A DNA stretch of 64,000 nt from Corydoras sp. C115 (Eukaryota; Chordata; Actinopteri; Siluriformes; Callichthyidae). The stretch lies in contig JAFMOC010000009.1 of NCBI GenBank assembly GCA_019802505.1, positions 7,979,001-8,043,000 on the forward strand. The letters run 5' to 3'. How positions within the stretch are numbered: position 1 is the first letter of the stretch; each line of letters starts with the position of its first letter. The position numbers and the translations under genes are program-made. The notes beneath the pieces are model-generated. The model ran no database searches and had not been told where the DNA came from. It saw nothing but the letters and a program-made list of their open reading frames with translations. Positions 10,641-20,748 of the stretch are shown here, one piece after another.

Positions 10641-10790
10641 ATGCTGAGGATGGAGCCACCAGGCCAGAGGAGCAGGAGGAGGTTGAGGAGGTTTATGGAT
10701 GCGATGATGGAGAACATACAGGTGGTCGAAGGTTTGCCCTCGTGGCAGGCGGAGACCCAAACCCAGAAATACTATTTAGTTCACTTACCT
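10641..10790 (+). mobile_element. Possible LINE 3'-region fragment
   Basis: GGAGGTTTATGGATGCGATG then GGAGAACATACAGGTGGTCG resembles a sequence common near the 3' end of fish non-LTR elements. Recognition is from memory and the fragment is short. Confidence 0.35.
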
Positions 10791-10795
10791 TCCTT

Positions 10796-11141
10796 CCATC
10801 CATCATCTTCCACTTTATCCTCTGCTAGGGTCGCGGGTTTCTTCCCCATGTCCATCCAGGGGAGAAAGTTTCGGGCGCTGGGCAGATACACCCAGGACAG
10901 GACACCACTCTATCACGGGACACACACTCACTCACACAGACACACTCTATATGGGGCAATTTGGAGAATTCAACTGACCTTGATCCATGTTTTTTGGACT
11001 GTGGGAGGAAACCGGAGAACCCGGAGGAAACCCACGAGGACATGGGGAGAACATGGAAACTCCACCTAGATTGGGATTCAAACCGGGAATCCCCAGCGCT
11101 GGGAGGAGAACATGCTAAACCATAAGCCACTGTGCCGCCCC
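10796..11141 (-). mobile_element. V-SINE copy, full length
   Basis: Tail at left, head complement (ATAAGCCACTGTGCCGCCCC) at right. Imperfect TSD TAGTTCACTTACCT (10777-10790) / TAGTCTACTTACCT (11142-11155), 12 of 14 identical, suggesting moderate age. Confidence 0.93.
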
Positions 11142-11155
11142 TAGTCTACTTACCT

Positions 11156-11811
11156 AATTTAATGAAAGACTACTGTTCTTTATTTCTGTTTTCGTTCTTC
11201 AGCCACAGAATGAGATCCATTTGGTTCTCACCACAAGTTGCCAACCAGTTGCACTTTAAAGATCAAACGTATTCTAATTAAAAATAAGACATTAGAAAGC
11301 TTCATCACTAACGCCGCAGTGCTTCCTTATCGTGTGAGTGGACAGAGTGCAGCAGATACGCTACAACAGTTCCTTCCATATTCCTTCATCTCATTTAGTT
11401 TGAGGATGAAGACTGAATGGCTCATTTGTGTAGATTGTTGTAATGCTGCGTGTCTCCGCTGCTCCCTCGATGTTTACATTCTGTAAATTGGGCATTGTGC
11501 TCAGAGCCCCCGTTTGCATTATTAAAAAAAGAGACGGACAGGAAAGGAGAATGGGTGTGATTACTTTTACATAGTCTCGTTAATTGCATGAATCTAACTA
11601 AATTCCATCATAGTAATCATAACCTGCAGCAGGACATGGTCCTGGACTCCTCCCCCTGCGAGTGAGCGCTTATATCTCACTGTTCACTCAGAGAGGGTGA
11701 TTCACATCAGCGGCCCTGGCGTCGTTATCTAACGAGCGACTTAATTATCCATAAGTGTTAGAAGAAAGAAGAAGAAGAAGAACAAAAATGTAGGTAAATA
11801 ACAGAAAGCTG
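11156..11811. other. No gene recognised
   Basis: Unique-looking sequence. A GAA-rich stretch lies at 11763-11781. Confidence 0.4.
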
Positions 11812-12040
11812 GGTTCCCCATGCCCATCCAGGGGAGAACGTCTTGGGCGCTGGGCAGATACACCCAGGACAGGACGCCAATCTATCACTGGACACACACT
11901 CACTCACACACACACACACACACACTCTATCTGGAGCAATTTAGAGAATTCAATTGACCTTGATCCATGTTTTTGGACTGTGGGAGGAAAACAGAGATCC
12001 CGGAGGAAACCCATGCGGACACGGGGAGAACATGGAAACT
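11812..12040 (-). mobile_element. V-SINE fragment, left arm of an inverted pair
   Basis: Runs from TTCCCCATGCCCATCCAGGG to GGGGAGAACATGGAAACT, lacking both tail and tRNA-like head. It contains a short (CA)n. It is directly followed by an opposite-strand copy, giving long complementary arms. Confidence 0.9.
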
Positions 12041-12416
12041 GCAGTGGTTATTGTGTGGTTAGTGTGTTTACTTCTCAGTGCTGGGGATCCAGGTTCGAAT
12101 CTGGATGGAGTCTCCATGTTCTCCCTGTATCCACATGGGTTTCCTCCGGGTTCTCCGGTTTCCTCCTACAGTGCCAAAACATGGATTCAAGGTAAATTGC
12201 TAAATTGCCCCATATAGAGTGTGTCTGTGTGTGTGAGTGTGTGCCCAGTGATAGATTGGCGTTCTGTCCTGGGTTTATCTGCCCAGCGCCCGAAAGGTTC
12301 TCCCCTGGATGGGCATGGGAACCCCCCCCCTGGATGGGCATGGGGAACCCCCCCCCTCCCCCCTGACCCTAGTAGAGGATAATGCTGAAGATAATGGATG
12401 AATAAATGAATGAATA
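12041..12416 (+). mobile_element. V-SINE copy, right arm, with internal duplication
   Basis: Divergent head (GCAGTGGTTATTGTGTGG) but clear B-box region, central domain and 3' part. CTGGATGGGCATGGGAACCC is repeated twice around C-runs (12308-12360). The tail is (GAAT)n. Confidence 0.9.
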
Positions 12417-12464
12417 ATTGCACAAAAACACAAAACAACAAAGACAAACACTCAGCCAATGTAC

Positions 12465-12745
12465 TAAGGTGGTCCAGGAGTGGTTCTGTGGGTGGTTCCT
12501 TCACCTCACAGCCAGCAGAACCTGGATCCGATTCCCTGGCGGGCCTTTCTGTGGGAAGTTTGCATGTTCTCTGTGCCCGTGTGTGGGTGTTCTTTAAGGT
12601 CTCCGATGTCCTTTCGCAATCCTCTGACATGTGAGTGAAGTTAATTGCCCCCGGGTGTAAATCTGTTTAATTGTGTGTCTGCACTGCAGTGGACTGGCAC
12701 CCCGTCCGTGTTTGTTCCCGCATCATGCCCAACGAACGCCAAGCC
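12465..12745 (+). mobile_element. Ancient V-SINE (Mermaid/DANA-like), different lineage
   Basis: Degenerate copy: TTCCTTCACCTCACAGCCAG, GGCGGGCCTTTCTGTGGGAA, GTTTGCATGTTCTCTGTGCC, GTTAATTGCCCCCGGGTGTA, CAGTGGACTGGCACCCCGTC. The GGGCCTTTCTGTG...GTTTGCATG module is the classic vertebrate form absent from the abundant local family, so this is an older lineage. Confidence 0.75.
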
Positions 12746-13632
12746 CTGACCATTACCTTAACGAAGATAAATGTCCGAGAAAACGGGGGAATGGACACAG
12801 CACCGAAATACACACTCAGTTTGGAGTGCTGCCATCTGCCTCAGAGAGGGGTAACTTTAACTTTAATGTTTATATGACCTTAGTTTCATTTTATATCCTG
12901 TGTATATATACATAAACGTCGAACTATGTTAAAAACCCAAAGCCGGGGTGAACATGTCTGCGCCGTCTGGACCGAGCCAGTGAATCCAGCCAAGTGGTGT
13001 CACTCCTTTGCTAATTATTAGGACCCGCAGATGTGTGTGATGTTGCGTCCTCGGCTGTAATTCGGTTACAATTCCTTCCCTCCCGTCCGTGACAACCATT
13101 TCAAATCCCTCCACAAAGGCGGAACACGGCGGCGAGGCCCTCTCGAATGACGGCGCCAGAAAGATTGTGAAGATTTTAATCTGTCTTGCTACCTTCTGCC
13201 GAGATGAGTGGTAATGGCATTGTCAGTAAAGGAGCCGCAGAAAAGCAGGAAACATCAGCAAAACCATAGGGAAAAATAGAATGATGCTAATTGGAAGAGA
13301 CACCCTCAGCAGCTTGCATTTAATTAATCTCCAGTGCTGCATTTCTTTTTCTTCCCCCTTCTCTGCACAGCAGTGACTTCAAAGGGCTCCTCTCTCACTT
13401 ATCAGGGCCGGGCGAGAAAGGAAAGCTTGCAAATATTTGTTGAGCTATTGCTATTTATCAGCCCGTGGTTAATATATTTATATATATAAAATAAATCAGC
13501 CTCTTTTTCTTTTTTTTGATTGTGTCCTAATTTAGTTGGAGATGTTAAAAGTAGCTGACGCATGAACTGAGATTTTAACATCCACTCAGAATCATTCTGT
13601 GAGGGAGGTTTTAAAAAAAATCATAATATAAT
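12746..13632. other. Unique, no gene recognised
   Basis: AT-rich with several TAATTA-type motifs (for example around 13319-13327). No exon or repeat family identified. Confidence 0.4.
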
Positions 13633-13760
13633 ATCTGCCCAGTGCCCGAAACGTTCTCCCCTGGATGGGCATAGGGACCCCCTGAACATGAACATGGAAA
13701 CTCCACCCAGATTGGGATTCAAACCTGGATCCCCAACACTGAGAGGAGAAAATGCTAATC
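13633..13760. mobile_element. Two abutting V-SINE fragments in opposite orientation
   Basis: 13633-13682 is plus-strand 3' part (ATCTGCCCAGTGCCCGAAAC, CTCCCCTGGATGGGCATAGG). 13688-13760 is minus-strand 5' part (CATGGAAACTCCACCCAGAT, ACACTGAGAGGAGAAAATGC). The middle and both ends are missing, so a rearrangement is implied. Confidence 0.85.
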
Positions 13761-14448
13761 ATATACTTCATATTGAATTTGAAAGTCGTATTCATTGCTG
13801 CCTGTTCTGTAGTCTTTAGGAACGGTAACAGAAGAACTTGAGAACCCGGATCGTTAAAGATCAGACGTCATTCAATCTGCAAAACCCTGTTTGTTTTTGT
13901 TTGGCTTGTCGGTTCTGTCCTTCAGCTCACAGTTCGGTTGCAAGTTGATGGATATTTTATTTTGTGCAGAACACCTGTATTTCCAGCTTCAACACGACAG
14001 AAATGAGGAAAAAAAACAACGCAACACAAAAATAATTATTCCGAGCGTATTACACAGCCGGGAGGCCAGATTATTTTTTTTCCTTCCGTGAGAATCGGGC
14101 TCCCGGCTCATTGTGGGAACGAGCTCCTGATGGGTGAAGTTGGTTCAGGACCGGCTGAATAACACTGGGGAGGCTAAGCTAATTTAAAGGCGCAGCGTGG
14201 GACGAATATCATTATGGAAGCGCAATATGCAGAATAAGGTGCTGGAGTGTGGAGGTTCCTCCGGATGATGGTCGCTGCATTCTGACTCAGCTGGGCATGA
14301 TACTCACAAAGTCTATGAGCGCCGAAGTGAAACTAAGAAACTCCAGTGGATTAGAGCGCACAGACCAAATCACATTAAAACCAAGTCGGCCATTCCAGAG
14401 ATTTAAAGCTTTACGGCATGCAAAGACACGAGGTTAAGGTTTTAAACA
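13761..14448. other. No gene recognised
   Basis: Unique-looking. T-run at about 14072-14080. No repeat named. Confidence 0.4.
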
Positions 14449-14612
14449 TTTCCATTTGGTCATTCGGCAGACGCTTTTATCCAAAGCGACTTACGAGGTA
14501 AGCACAGAGTTAATCACAACACCCCTGAAGCAATGAGGGTTAAGGGCCTTGCTCGAGGATCCACTGGTAACTTCAGTGGACCCTGGGATTTGAACCCACA
14601 ACCTTCAGATTG
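14449..14612 (-). mobile_element. L2-tailed tRNA SINE, reverse, left arm
   Basis: Tail complement CATTTGGTCATTCGGCAGAC and CTTTTATCCAAAGCGACTTA, then body, then head complement GGGATTTGAACCCACAACCT. The tail matches that of the L2 relic at 4164-4213, so the two share a 3' end as expected for a LINE/SINE pair. Confidence 0.85.
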
Positions 14613-14840
14613 AGGGTGTGGTAGCTCAGTGGTTAGGGTGTTGCTCTATCTATCTGAAGGTTGAGGGTTCAAATCCCAGGTCCACTGAAGTTACCAATGT
14701 GGGTCCCTGAGCAAGACCCTTAACCCTCATTGCTCCAGGGATGCTGTACCAACCCTGTGTTCTGACCCCAACTAAGTTGGGATACTTGTAAGTCACTTTG
14801 GATAAAAGTGTCTGCTAAATGAGCAAATGTAAATGTATGA
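14613..14840 (+). mobile_element. L2-tailed tRNA SINE, forward, right arm
   Basis: tRNA-like head with A box GTAGCTCAGTGGTTA (14621-14635) and B box GGTTCAAATCC (14666-14676). The body includes AGCAAGACCCTTAACCCTCA, and the tail TCACTTTGGATAAAAGTGTC, GCTAAATG and ATGTAAATG. Head-to-head with the left arm, it forms a long palindrome. The TAG-CTC-AGT head is tRNA-like but no cloverleaf-competent tRNA gene is claimed. Confidence 0.87.
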
Positions 14841-15322
14841 CAGCCCAACACCCTAACCACAGCCACCTTGCCTCTACATACGTCATCCACTTCTCACGGC
14901 CTTCTGAAAATAAAATCACACTGTAATAAAAAAAACAAAAAAAACTTTTTTTAAAAAACATTAATACATTTGCTTTTATATAAATTTGATTGTCCACAAG
15001 TCTCATAAATAATGAAAGTTAATTGTGACTTTGTTTTGTGTTATGGTCGTGTCCTGTCATGTGCTATGGCTGTATTTCACCCGGTGTCTTCTGCATTAAC
15101 GAGTACTCTTGAACCCCCTACAGTTTTGGACCGTGGCATCGGCTGATCGTAACAGTGTGTGTGTGTGTGAGTGTGTATATAATAATATAATAAAGTAATA
15201 TGGTATGAGAGGGCGTGGCATTATTGTGAACAAATCATGAGAAAGAGGTGTTATTAGGCCCGATGCGAAGTAGAATGACACATTCAGAGGTGTGCATTAA
15301 TGTCAATAATGGCATGGAACTA
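14841..15322. other. No gene recognised
   Basis: AT-rich with A/T runs at 14928-14956 and a short (GT)n at 15154-15168. Otherwise nothing recognised. Confidence 0.4.
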
Positions 15323-15325
15323 TCC

Positions 15326-15350
15326 TATATATATATATATATATATATAT
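15326..15350. repeat. (TA)n microsatellite
   Basis: About 12 TA units immediately 5' of the SINE at 15363. Confidence 0.95.
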
Positions 15351-15362
15351 ACATACATATGT

Positions 15363-15591
15363 ATAGTGGTTAGCACATTCACCTCTCAGCACTAGGGATT
15401 CCCGGTTCGAATCCCAATCTGGGTGTAGTTTCCATGTTCTCCCCATGTCCCTGTAGGTTTCCTCCGGGTTCTCTGGTTTCCTCCCACAGTCCAAAAACAT
15501 AGATCAAGGTCAATTGAATTCTCCAAATTGCCCCATATAGAGTGTGTGTGTGTGCCCAGCGATAGATTGGCATCCTGTCCTTGGTGTATCT

Positions 15592-15629
<38 letters not shown>

Positions 15630-15637
15630 CGACCCTA
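15363..15637 (+). mobile_element. V-SINE copy with 36-nt C-run, ending in (TA)n
   Basis: Head-truncated (begins ATAGTGGTTAGCACATTC). The central domain is intact. At the usual short C-run it has 36 consecutive C (15593-15628), then GCGACCCTA grading into (TA)n. Minus-strand poly-Gly and Tyr-Ile open frames here are translations of this tract. Confidence 0.9.
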
Positions 15638-15690
15638 TATATATATATATATATATATGAGATATATATATATATATATACATACATATG

Positions 15691-15755
<65 letters not shown>
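15635..15755. repeat. (TA)n with TACA/TATG interruptions
   Basis: A roughly 120-bp TA-rich array starting inside the SINE 3' part. Confidence 0.95.
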
Positions 15756-15757
<2 letters not shown>

Positions 15758-16472
15758 TATAATATATGGTTGTCATGGTTGCAGACATGGTTTTGTCCTT
15801 CTGCACACTCAGTCTTTTAATCTTAACATTCGGTCCATAAAATTAAAGACCCCAAATTCCGGGGTGTTATTAGGAGTGCGTCGCCATTAAGGTCCCGCAT
15901 TGAATCCTCCTTATCTTAACTGCGTTTCAGCATACGGCGGATTTCTTCTCCCAAAGACACTTCTGAAATTTTGTGTTCTAAGCACTCGGAGTTCCTCCCT
16001 GTGGCCTTTGGAGACATGCTGTCCAGTTCCCGCTCTCTCAGCAGGCTTGATTTCATGCACGCTCTGTTCATGGTGGCGCAGCATTGGCAAAACTCCAGCC
16101 AGGCGGATTCCATTCCGTCCTCTGATTATTTCGTATGTAAAGTTATTCACTCCTTCCCGCCTCTTTCTGGGTGTCCTTTAAGCTTCCTCGCTCATCTCCT
16201 GAAAGTCTTCTCGTGAAGGAATGGGGTTCTATTTACAGTCTCCATGCGTAGGTTCAGTCACCGCGGATCAAAATCCATCTCATATTGATTTGCGGAAATA
16301 TCTCCAACACATTTGTGGAAATATCTTTAGCACATCGGCTAGAGTAACGGCCACCGGCCAGAGGCACCATTTTTTTTTTCATTCATTATTTTAAGTAAAT
16401 TAAGAAATTAAATTCAAGTGAATTTCTTGGAAGTGTCCAGAAGGGGTTTGTCTTCCACAGTTTACAGCAGAA
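15756..16472. other. Mostly unique; one weak small-ORF candidate
   Basis: No repeat family seen. Holds the minus-strand open frame described at 15916-16113. T-run at 16371-16379. Confidence 0.4.
15916..16113 (-). other. Weak small ORF / exon candidate
   Basis: A 65-codon ATG-to-TAA frame in non-repeat DNA, starting MESAWLEFCQCCATMNRAC and ending EVSLGEEIRRMLKRS. The start context is GGAATGG. Charged residues and balanced codon use look slightly more protein-like than other frames here, but overlapping frames on both strands are equally open and I know no homologue. It is not called a gene. Confidence 0.15.
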
Positions 16473-16790
16473 CATCCATCCATCCATTATCTTCGACTTT
16501 ATCCTCTACTAGGGGGGGGGGGGGGGTTCCTCATGCCCAGGAGAGAAAGTTTCGGGCGCTGGGCAGATACACCCAGGACAGGACACCAATCTATCACTGG
16601 ACACACACTCACTTACACACACACACTCTATATGGGGCAATTTGGAGAATTCAGTTGACCTTGATCCATGTTTTTGGACTGTGGGAGGAAACCAGAGAAC
16701 CCGCAGGAAACCCATGCAGACATGGGGAGGACATGCAAATTCCACCCAGATTGGGATTCCAGATTGGGAGAGGAGAACATGCCAACTACT
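16473..16790 (-). mobile_element. V-SINE copy, 15-nt G-run
   Basis: Tail (CATC)n at left, G-run 16512-16526, central domain complement, degraded head at right (GAGGAGAACATGCCAACTAC). The 162-aa open frame at 16418-16906 is largely a translation of this SINE. Confidence 0.92.
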
Positions 16791-17996
16791 GTACCCTTCC
16801 GACTGCTTCTTTTTCACCGACCCAGCAGCAGGGTTCTGCAGTAAATGCATGCGGATACATGACTGCACCTTCTCTCCAAGTGCAAACAACATTGTATTGT
16901 TGGTAGCCGTCGTTATGACAGTATTTATACACACAGCTTTACAGGGTGCATCATCTTGAACAATGAAATAATAAAAGCAGAATAAACTTCTTCAGAGTCC
17001 GCCTCTCAATCAAGTCACCAAAAGTTCCATTCTCCATGTCAGGAGCCAAAACGGCGCATTAATCACCCCATTGCGTTTGCATTTAAAATAGTGAATAATG
17101 CAGAGCCTCCCAGCATTGATAGTTAGCACTTAATTAAACCTGCCGCACCGGAGGATCTCCCGAGGAATCCGGTGGCTGCAGTCGTTCGACTTTGCGCGCA
17201 GTCGGCTTCACAATACTTTAATAGTTTGGCTTAGAAAATGAACTTCTGTCCGTTCCCACCGTAATTACACATGTGACGGGCAGATTAATGCATCCGGCGG
17301 TCACTCGAGCCCGCCGAGTGGGTCTGTTTATCAGACGTGATGCTGTAAATGCCCTTTCCTTCACGAGGCGAGCATAGTCACTGAGCAATTGGTGTCCTCA
17401 TTGATTTTTGGAGTGATTTAATAGCAGGGCTAAACTAGCCTGGAAAATTACACTGACCCCGTTGAAAAGCATGGTGTAATCATGGGCCCACTTAGGAGGT
17501 GATGCAGGTCGCGGAGGTTAATTGTCAAGTTTACTTCTTTTATGAGTGAATAATATTCGCAAACATAAGCAATCACAGGCTGAACTTCGGTCCTGCCGCA
17601 TTGTTTGTTTTTCCTGCCCGTTTTGCAAATGAGCCGTTCGCTCGGGAGTTGGCTCGGCTCTGATGTGGACCTGTGGAAACCTGGGCCGCTGTTGATTATG
17701 CCACTGCTGCACTTGATGGAACCGATCTCTTGAAAATAAAGAGTAGTTCTTCGTAGGTTGATTGGTGGCGATGGGAAGGTTCACAGCGGGCCTGATTGCG
17801 ACGTGGCTTCCTCGCAACTCCTTTGTAATCGATTTCTTCAAATTCATGAACGGTTAATCTAAACCAATATCAGAATCTGTCTTGGGTTCAGGATTTTAAA
17901 TGTTCAAGATTCTATGAACATATATAATATACACTATACAATATACAACTACAACTATAAATATAATATAAAATATTCAACTATAAATATATATAG
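16791..17996. other. Unique, no gene recognised
   Basis: About 1.2 kb without recognised repeats. The 109-aa minus-strand frame at 17518-17847 shows no domain. TA-rich near 17920-17990. Confidence 0.4.
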
Positions 17997-18277
17997 GCGG
18001 CACAGTGGCTTAGTGGTATAGCATGTTCTCCTCTCAGCGCTGGGGATTCCAGGTTCAAATCCCAATCTGGGTGGAATTCCAATCTGGGTTTTCCCCCCGT
18101 GTCCGCGTGGGTTTCCTCCGGGTTATCCAGTGTCCTCCCACAGTCCAAAAACATGGATTCAAGGTGAATTGTATTCTGCAAATTTCCCCATTGCCTAACA
18201 ATTGTCCCATTGCCCAACATGGGGAACCCCCCCCCCCGCGACCCTAATAGACGACAAAGCGGAAGATAATGGATGGA
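17997..18277 (+). mobile_element. V-SINE copy with central deletion
   Basis: GGCGGCACAGTGGCTTAGTGG head, then a small tandem duplication around CCAATCTGGGTGGAATTCC. The region between CAAATTTCCCCATT and CATGGGGAACC is shortened. C-run of 11 (18227-18237), tail GGATGGA. Confidence 0.9.
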
Positions 18278-18286
18278 CACACACAT

Positions 18287-18302
18287 TATTTTTATATATA
18301 CA

Positions 18303-18366
<64 letters not shown>
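18287..18366. repeat. (TA)n microsatellite
   Basis: Nearly uninterrupted TA array about 65 bp long plus TA-rich flanks, beginning about 10 bp after a SINE tail. Confidence 0.95.
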
Positions 18367-18368
<2 letters not shown>

Positions 18369-18497
18369 AATTTACAATTTAAAAATATAAAATATAGTAT
18401 ATATTAGAAATATAGAATATAAATATAGCAGCATATGACATGTGAGATGCAGCAGAGATGTATATGAGTATATGTATAGTATGTGTAGAATGAGGTA

Positions 18498-18564
18498 GAT
18501 GATGATGATGATGATGAGGTATTTTGGTGGAGAATGATAACGTGAGCAGATGTAAATATTCTAG

Positions 18565-18597
<33 letters not shown>

Positions 18598-18600
18598 TAA
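18498..18600. repeat. (GAT)n and (AAT)n microsatellites
   Basis: GAT units at about 18498-18516 and AAT units at about 18566-18597. Confidence 0.9.
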
Positions 18601-19070
18601 GATTAGCCGTTGTGTGTTAGACGGCATTGTAGCTCAGGTGTGGAGCTCACACGGCCTCTGCCTTTGATCAGTGATTGTAATGCGAAGCCTGGTCTGCTCT
18701 GTGATCAGCATCTCACCTTGTCAGGTGTTAATTTCAGATCCGGGGCGCCGTCCTGACACCCACCTCTCCACTTCATTCATCCTCTTTTTTGTTTTTTTCC
18801 TCCCATCCCTTGTTTGGTCAGATGAGGGGAGACAGCTGTCGCTTCGGACGCCAGCCGTGGAAGAACCTGCCGCCGCTCATAGAGTCTGACATCACATGAC
18901 GTCCCTACAGGCTGCTTCAACACTGGGTGCATATTACACCTCTCTCCTGCTCAGTCATATACAGCCAGCTTAATCTTATTCTCAAATATACAGCCAGATT
19001 ATATACATACCATACGGCTATGTTAATATATTAATTTCAGTAATTAGATTAATCCACCTACGTTTATATT
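18601..19070. other. No gene recognised
   Basis: Unique-looking sequence. Nothing identified. Confidence 0.4.
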
Positions 19071-19075
19071 ACTAT

Positions 19076-19302
19076 CCATCCATTCATTATCACTCACACA
19101 CAAACACTCCATATGGGGCAATTTGGAGAATTCAATTGACCTTGAATCCATGTTTTTGGGCCGTGGGAGGAAATCGGAGAACCCGGAGGAAACGGGGACA
19201 CAGGGAGAACATGGAAACTCCACCCAGATTGGGATTCAATCCTGGTGCTGAATTTGGAGTGCTGAGAGGAGAACATGCCAACCACTATGCCACCGTGCTG
19301 CC
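19076..19302 (-). mobile_element. V-SINE copy, 3' part deleted
   Basis: The tail CCATCCATTCATTAT is joined directly to CACTCACACACAAACACTCC, deleting the GATAAAGC...CCTGTCC segment. The rest runs to the head complement GCCACCGTGCTGCCC. Confidence 0.9.
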
Positions 19303-19306
19303 CGCA

Positions 19307-19618
19307 CTATCCATCCATCCATTATCTTCCACTTTATCCTCTACTAGGGTTGCGGGGGGGTTCCCCATGCCCATCCAGGGGAGAACATTCTGGGCGCTGG
19401 GCAGATACACCCAGGACAGGACGCCAATCTATCACTGGACACACACTCACTCACACACACACTCTATATGGGACAATTTGGAGAATTTAATTGTCCTTGA
19501 ATCCATGTTTTTGGACTGTGGGAGGAAACAGGAGAATCCAGTGGAACCCAAGTGGACACGGGGAAAACATGGAGACTCCACCCAGATTGGGATTTGAACC
19601 AGGAACATGCTAACCACA
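19307..19618 (-). mobile_element. V-SINE copy, adjacent tandem
   Basis: Same orientation as the previous copy, 4-5 bp apart. Complete 3' part, head truncated after GGAACATGCTAACCACA. Confidence 0.92.
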
Positions 19619-19666
19619 TTATTATTGTTATTATTATTATTATTATTACTATTATTATTATTATAA
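19618..19666. repeat. (ATT)n microsatellite
   Basis: ATT/ATTG units directly following a SINE head. Confidence 0.9.
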
Positions 19667-20198
19667 TGTATCTTCCTGGGTGTATCTTCCTAATGCCCCG
19701 TCATGATTGCGACCTACAAAATGCAAAATCTACGGGAAATCTTATGATAAATTTGCACGCTCTACATTTTATCTCCACTGGGAAAAAGATGGAACCCACT
19801 TGCAAATCGCTTACAACTCTTAACGACGCTTTGTCTTTACCAGGTAACCTCGAGGAGTGCTCTGATTGGAGGATTGGCCCGGCACGCTCTGCATCCGCTG
19901 ATCCTTGGCGACATTCGGCGCAGTCGGCGTGAGCAGGTTCTGGAGCTGAGACAAAGTAAGATTGATCCTGCAAACACTTCAGCAATCAGTGCTCTGCTGG
20001 GGAAAGATTAGGACGTCGCAGATGCGAGACAAAGTGAAATGGATCTTCATGCAAATGAGCCGCATAACTCACCTGATACAACATCTGGACAGGTTGTCAG
20101 TTAGCTACACAACATGTGTACACACGGTGGGGCTGTTTGTTGTTGTCCGCCGGTTTGGGATAAGACCGGGTTATTTTTCAGATCAGAACCACAACGCA
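19667..20198. other. No gene recognised
   Basis: Unique-looking. Part of the open frame at 19552-19932 is SINE-derived. Confidence 0.4.
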
Positions 20199-20396
20199 GA
20201 GTGGCACCGTGGCTTAGTGTTTAGCATGTTCTCCTCTCAGCACTAGGGATTTCCGGTTCTAATCCCAATCTGGGTGGAGTCTCCATGTTCTCCCCGTGTC
20301 CACGTGGGTTTCCTCCGGGTTCTCCGGTTTCCTCCCACAGTCCAAAAACATGGATCAAGGTCAATTAAATTCTCCAAATTGCCCCATATAGAGTGT
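20199..20396 (+). mobile_element. V-SINE fragment, 5' two-thirds
   Basis: Head GTGGCACCGTGGCTTAGTG through the central domain to GCCCCATATAGAGTG, then interrupted by a different sequence. Confidence 0.9.
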
Positions 20397-20397
20397 T

Positions 20398-20490
20398 AGT
20401 GTTTGTGTGTGGTATGAATGGACCAGATACCACAGTGCTGATGGAGCTACATATAAATCAGTGTATCAGAATACTCCTGTGGGGGTTTGT
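20398..20490 (+). mobile_element. Fragment of an otophysan-type dispersed repeat (tentative)
   Basis: GTGTGGTATGAATGGACCAG then ACCACAGTGCTGATGGAGCT recalls a fish repeat of the form 'GTATGAGTGGATCAGACACAGCAGTGCTGCTGGAG'-like modules. Family name unknown; recognition from memory. Confidence 0.3.
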
Positions 20491-20492
20491 CA

Positions 20493-20748
20493 GCACATCC
20501 CGGTTCGAATCCCAATCTGGATGGAGTTTCCATGTTCTCTCCATGTCCGCGTGGGTTTCCTTCCACAGTCCAAAAAACTTGGATCAAGGTCAATTGTGTT
20601 CTCCAAATTGGCCCATATAGAGTGTGTGTCTATGTGAGTGAGTATGTGTCCAGTGATAGATTGGTGTCCTGTCCTGGGTGTATCTGCCCAGCGCCTGAAA
20701 CCTTCCCCCCTGGATGAGCATAAGGACCCCCCCCATGGATGGATATTA
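20493..20748 (+). mobile_element. V-SINE fragment, head-truncated
   Basis: Starts at the B box (CCCGGTTCGAATCCCAATCTG) and runs to CCCCCCCATGGATGGAT. A short deletion removes GGGTTCTCCGG. It lies in the same orientation as the preceding fragment but duplicates the B-box/central region, so these are two copies. Confidence 0.9.

Noticed and set aside
14613..14690. tRNA gene
   Set aside because: A and B boxes are present but the body continues into SINE sequence with an L2 tail, and the acceptor stem does not close. SINE head only. The same holds for all GGTTCGAATCCC sites in the V-SINEs.
16418..16906. 162-aa plus-strand ORF
   Set aside because: Its core (TFRALGRYTQDRTPIYHW, then LYGAIWRIQLTLIHVF) is the SINE translated in one frame and recurs at dozens of SINE copies.
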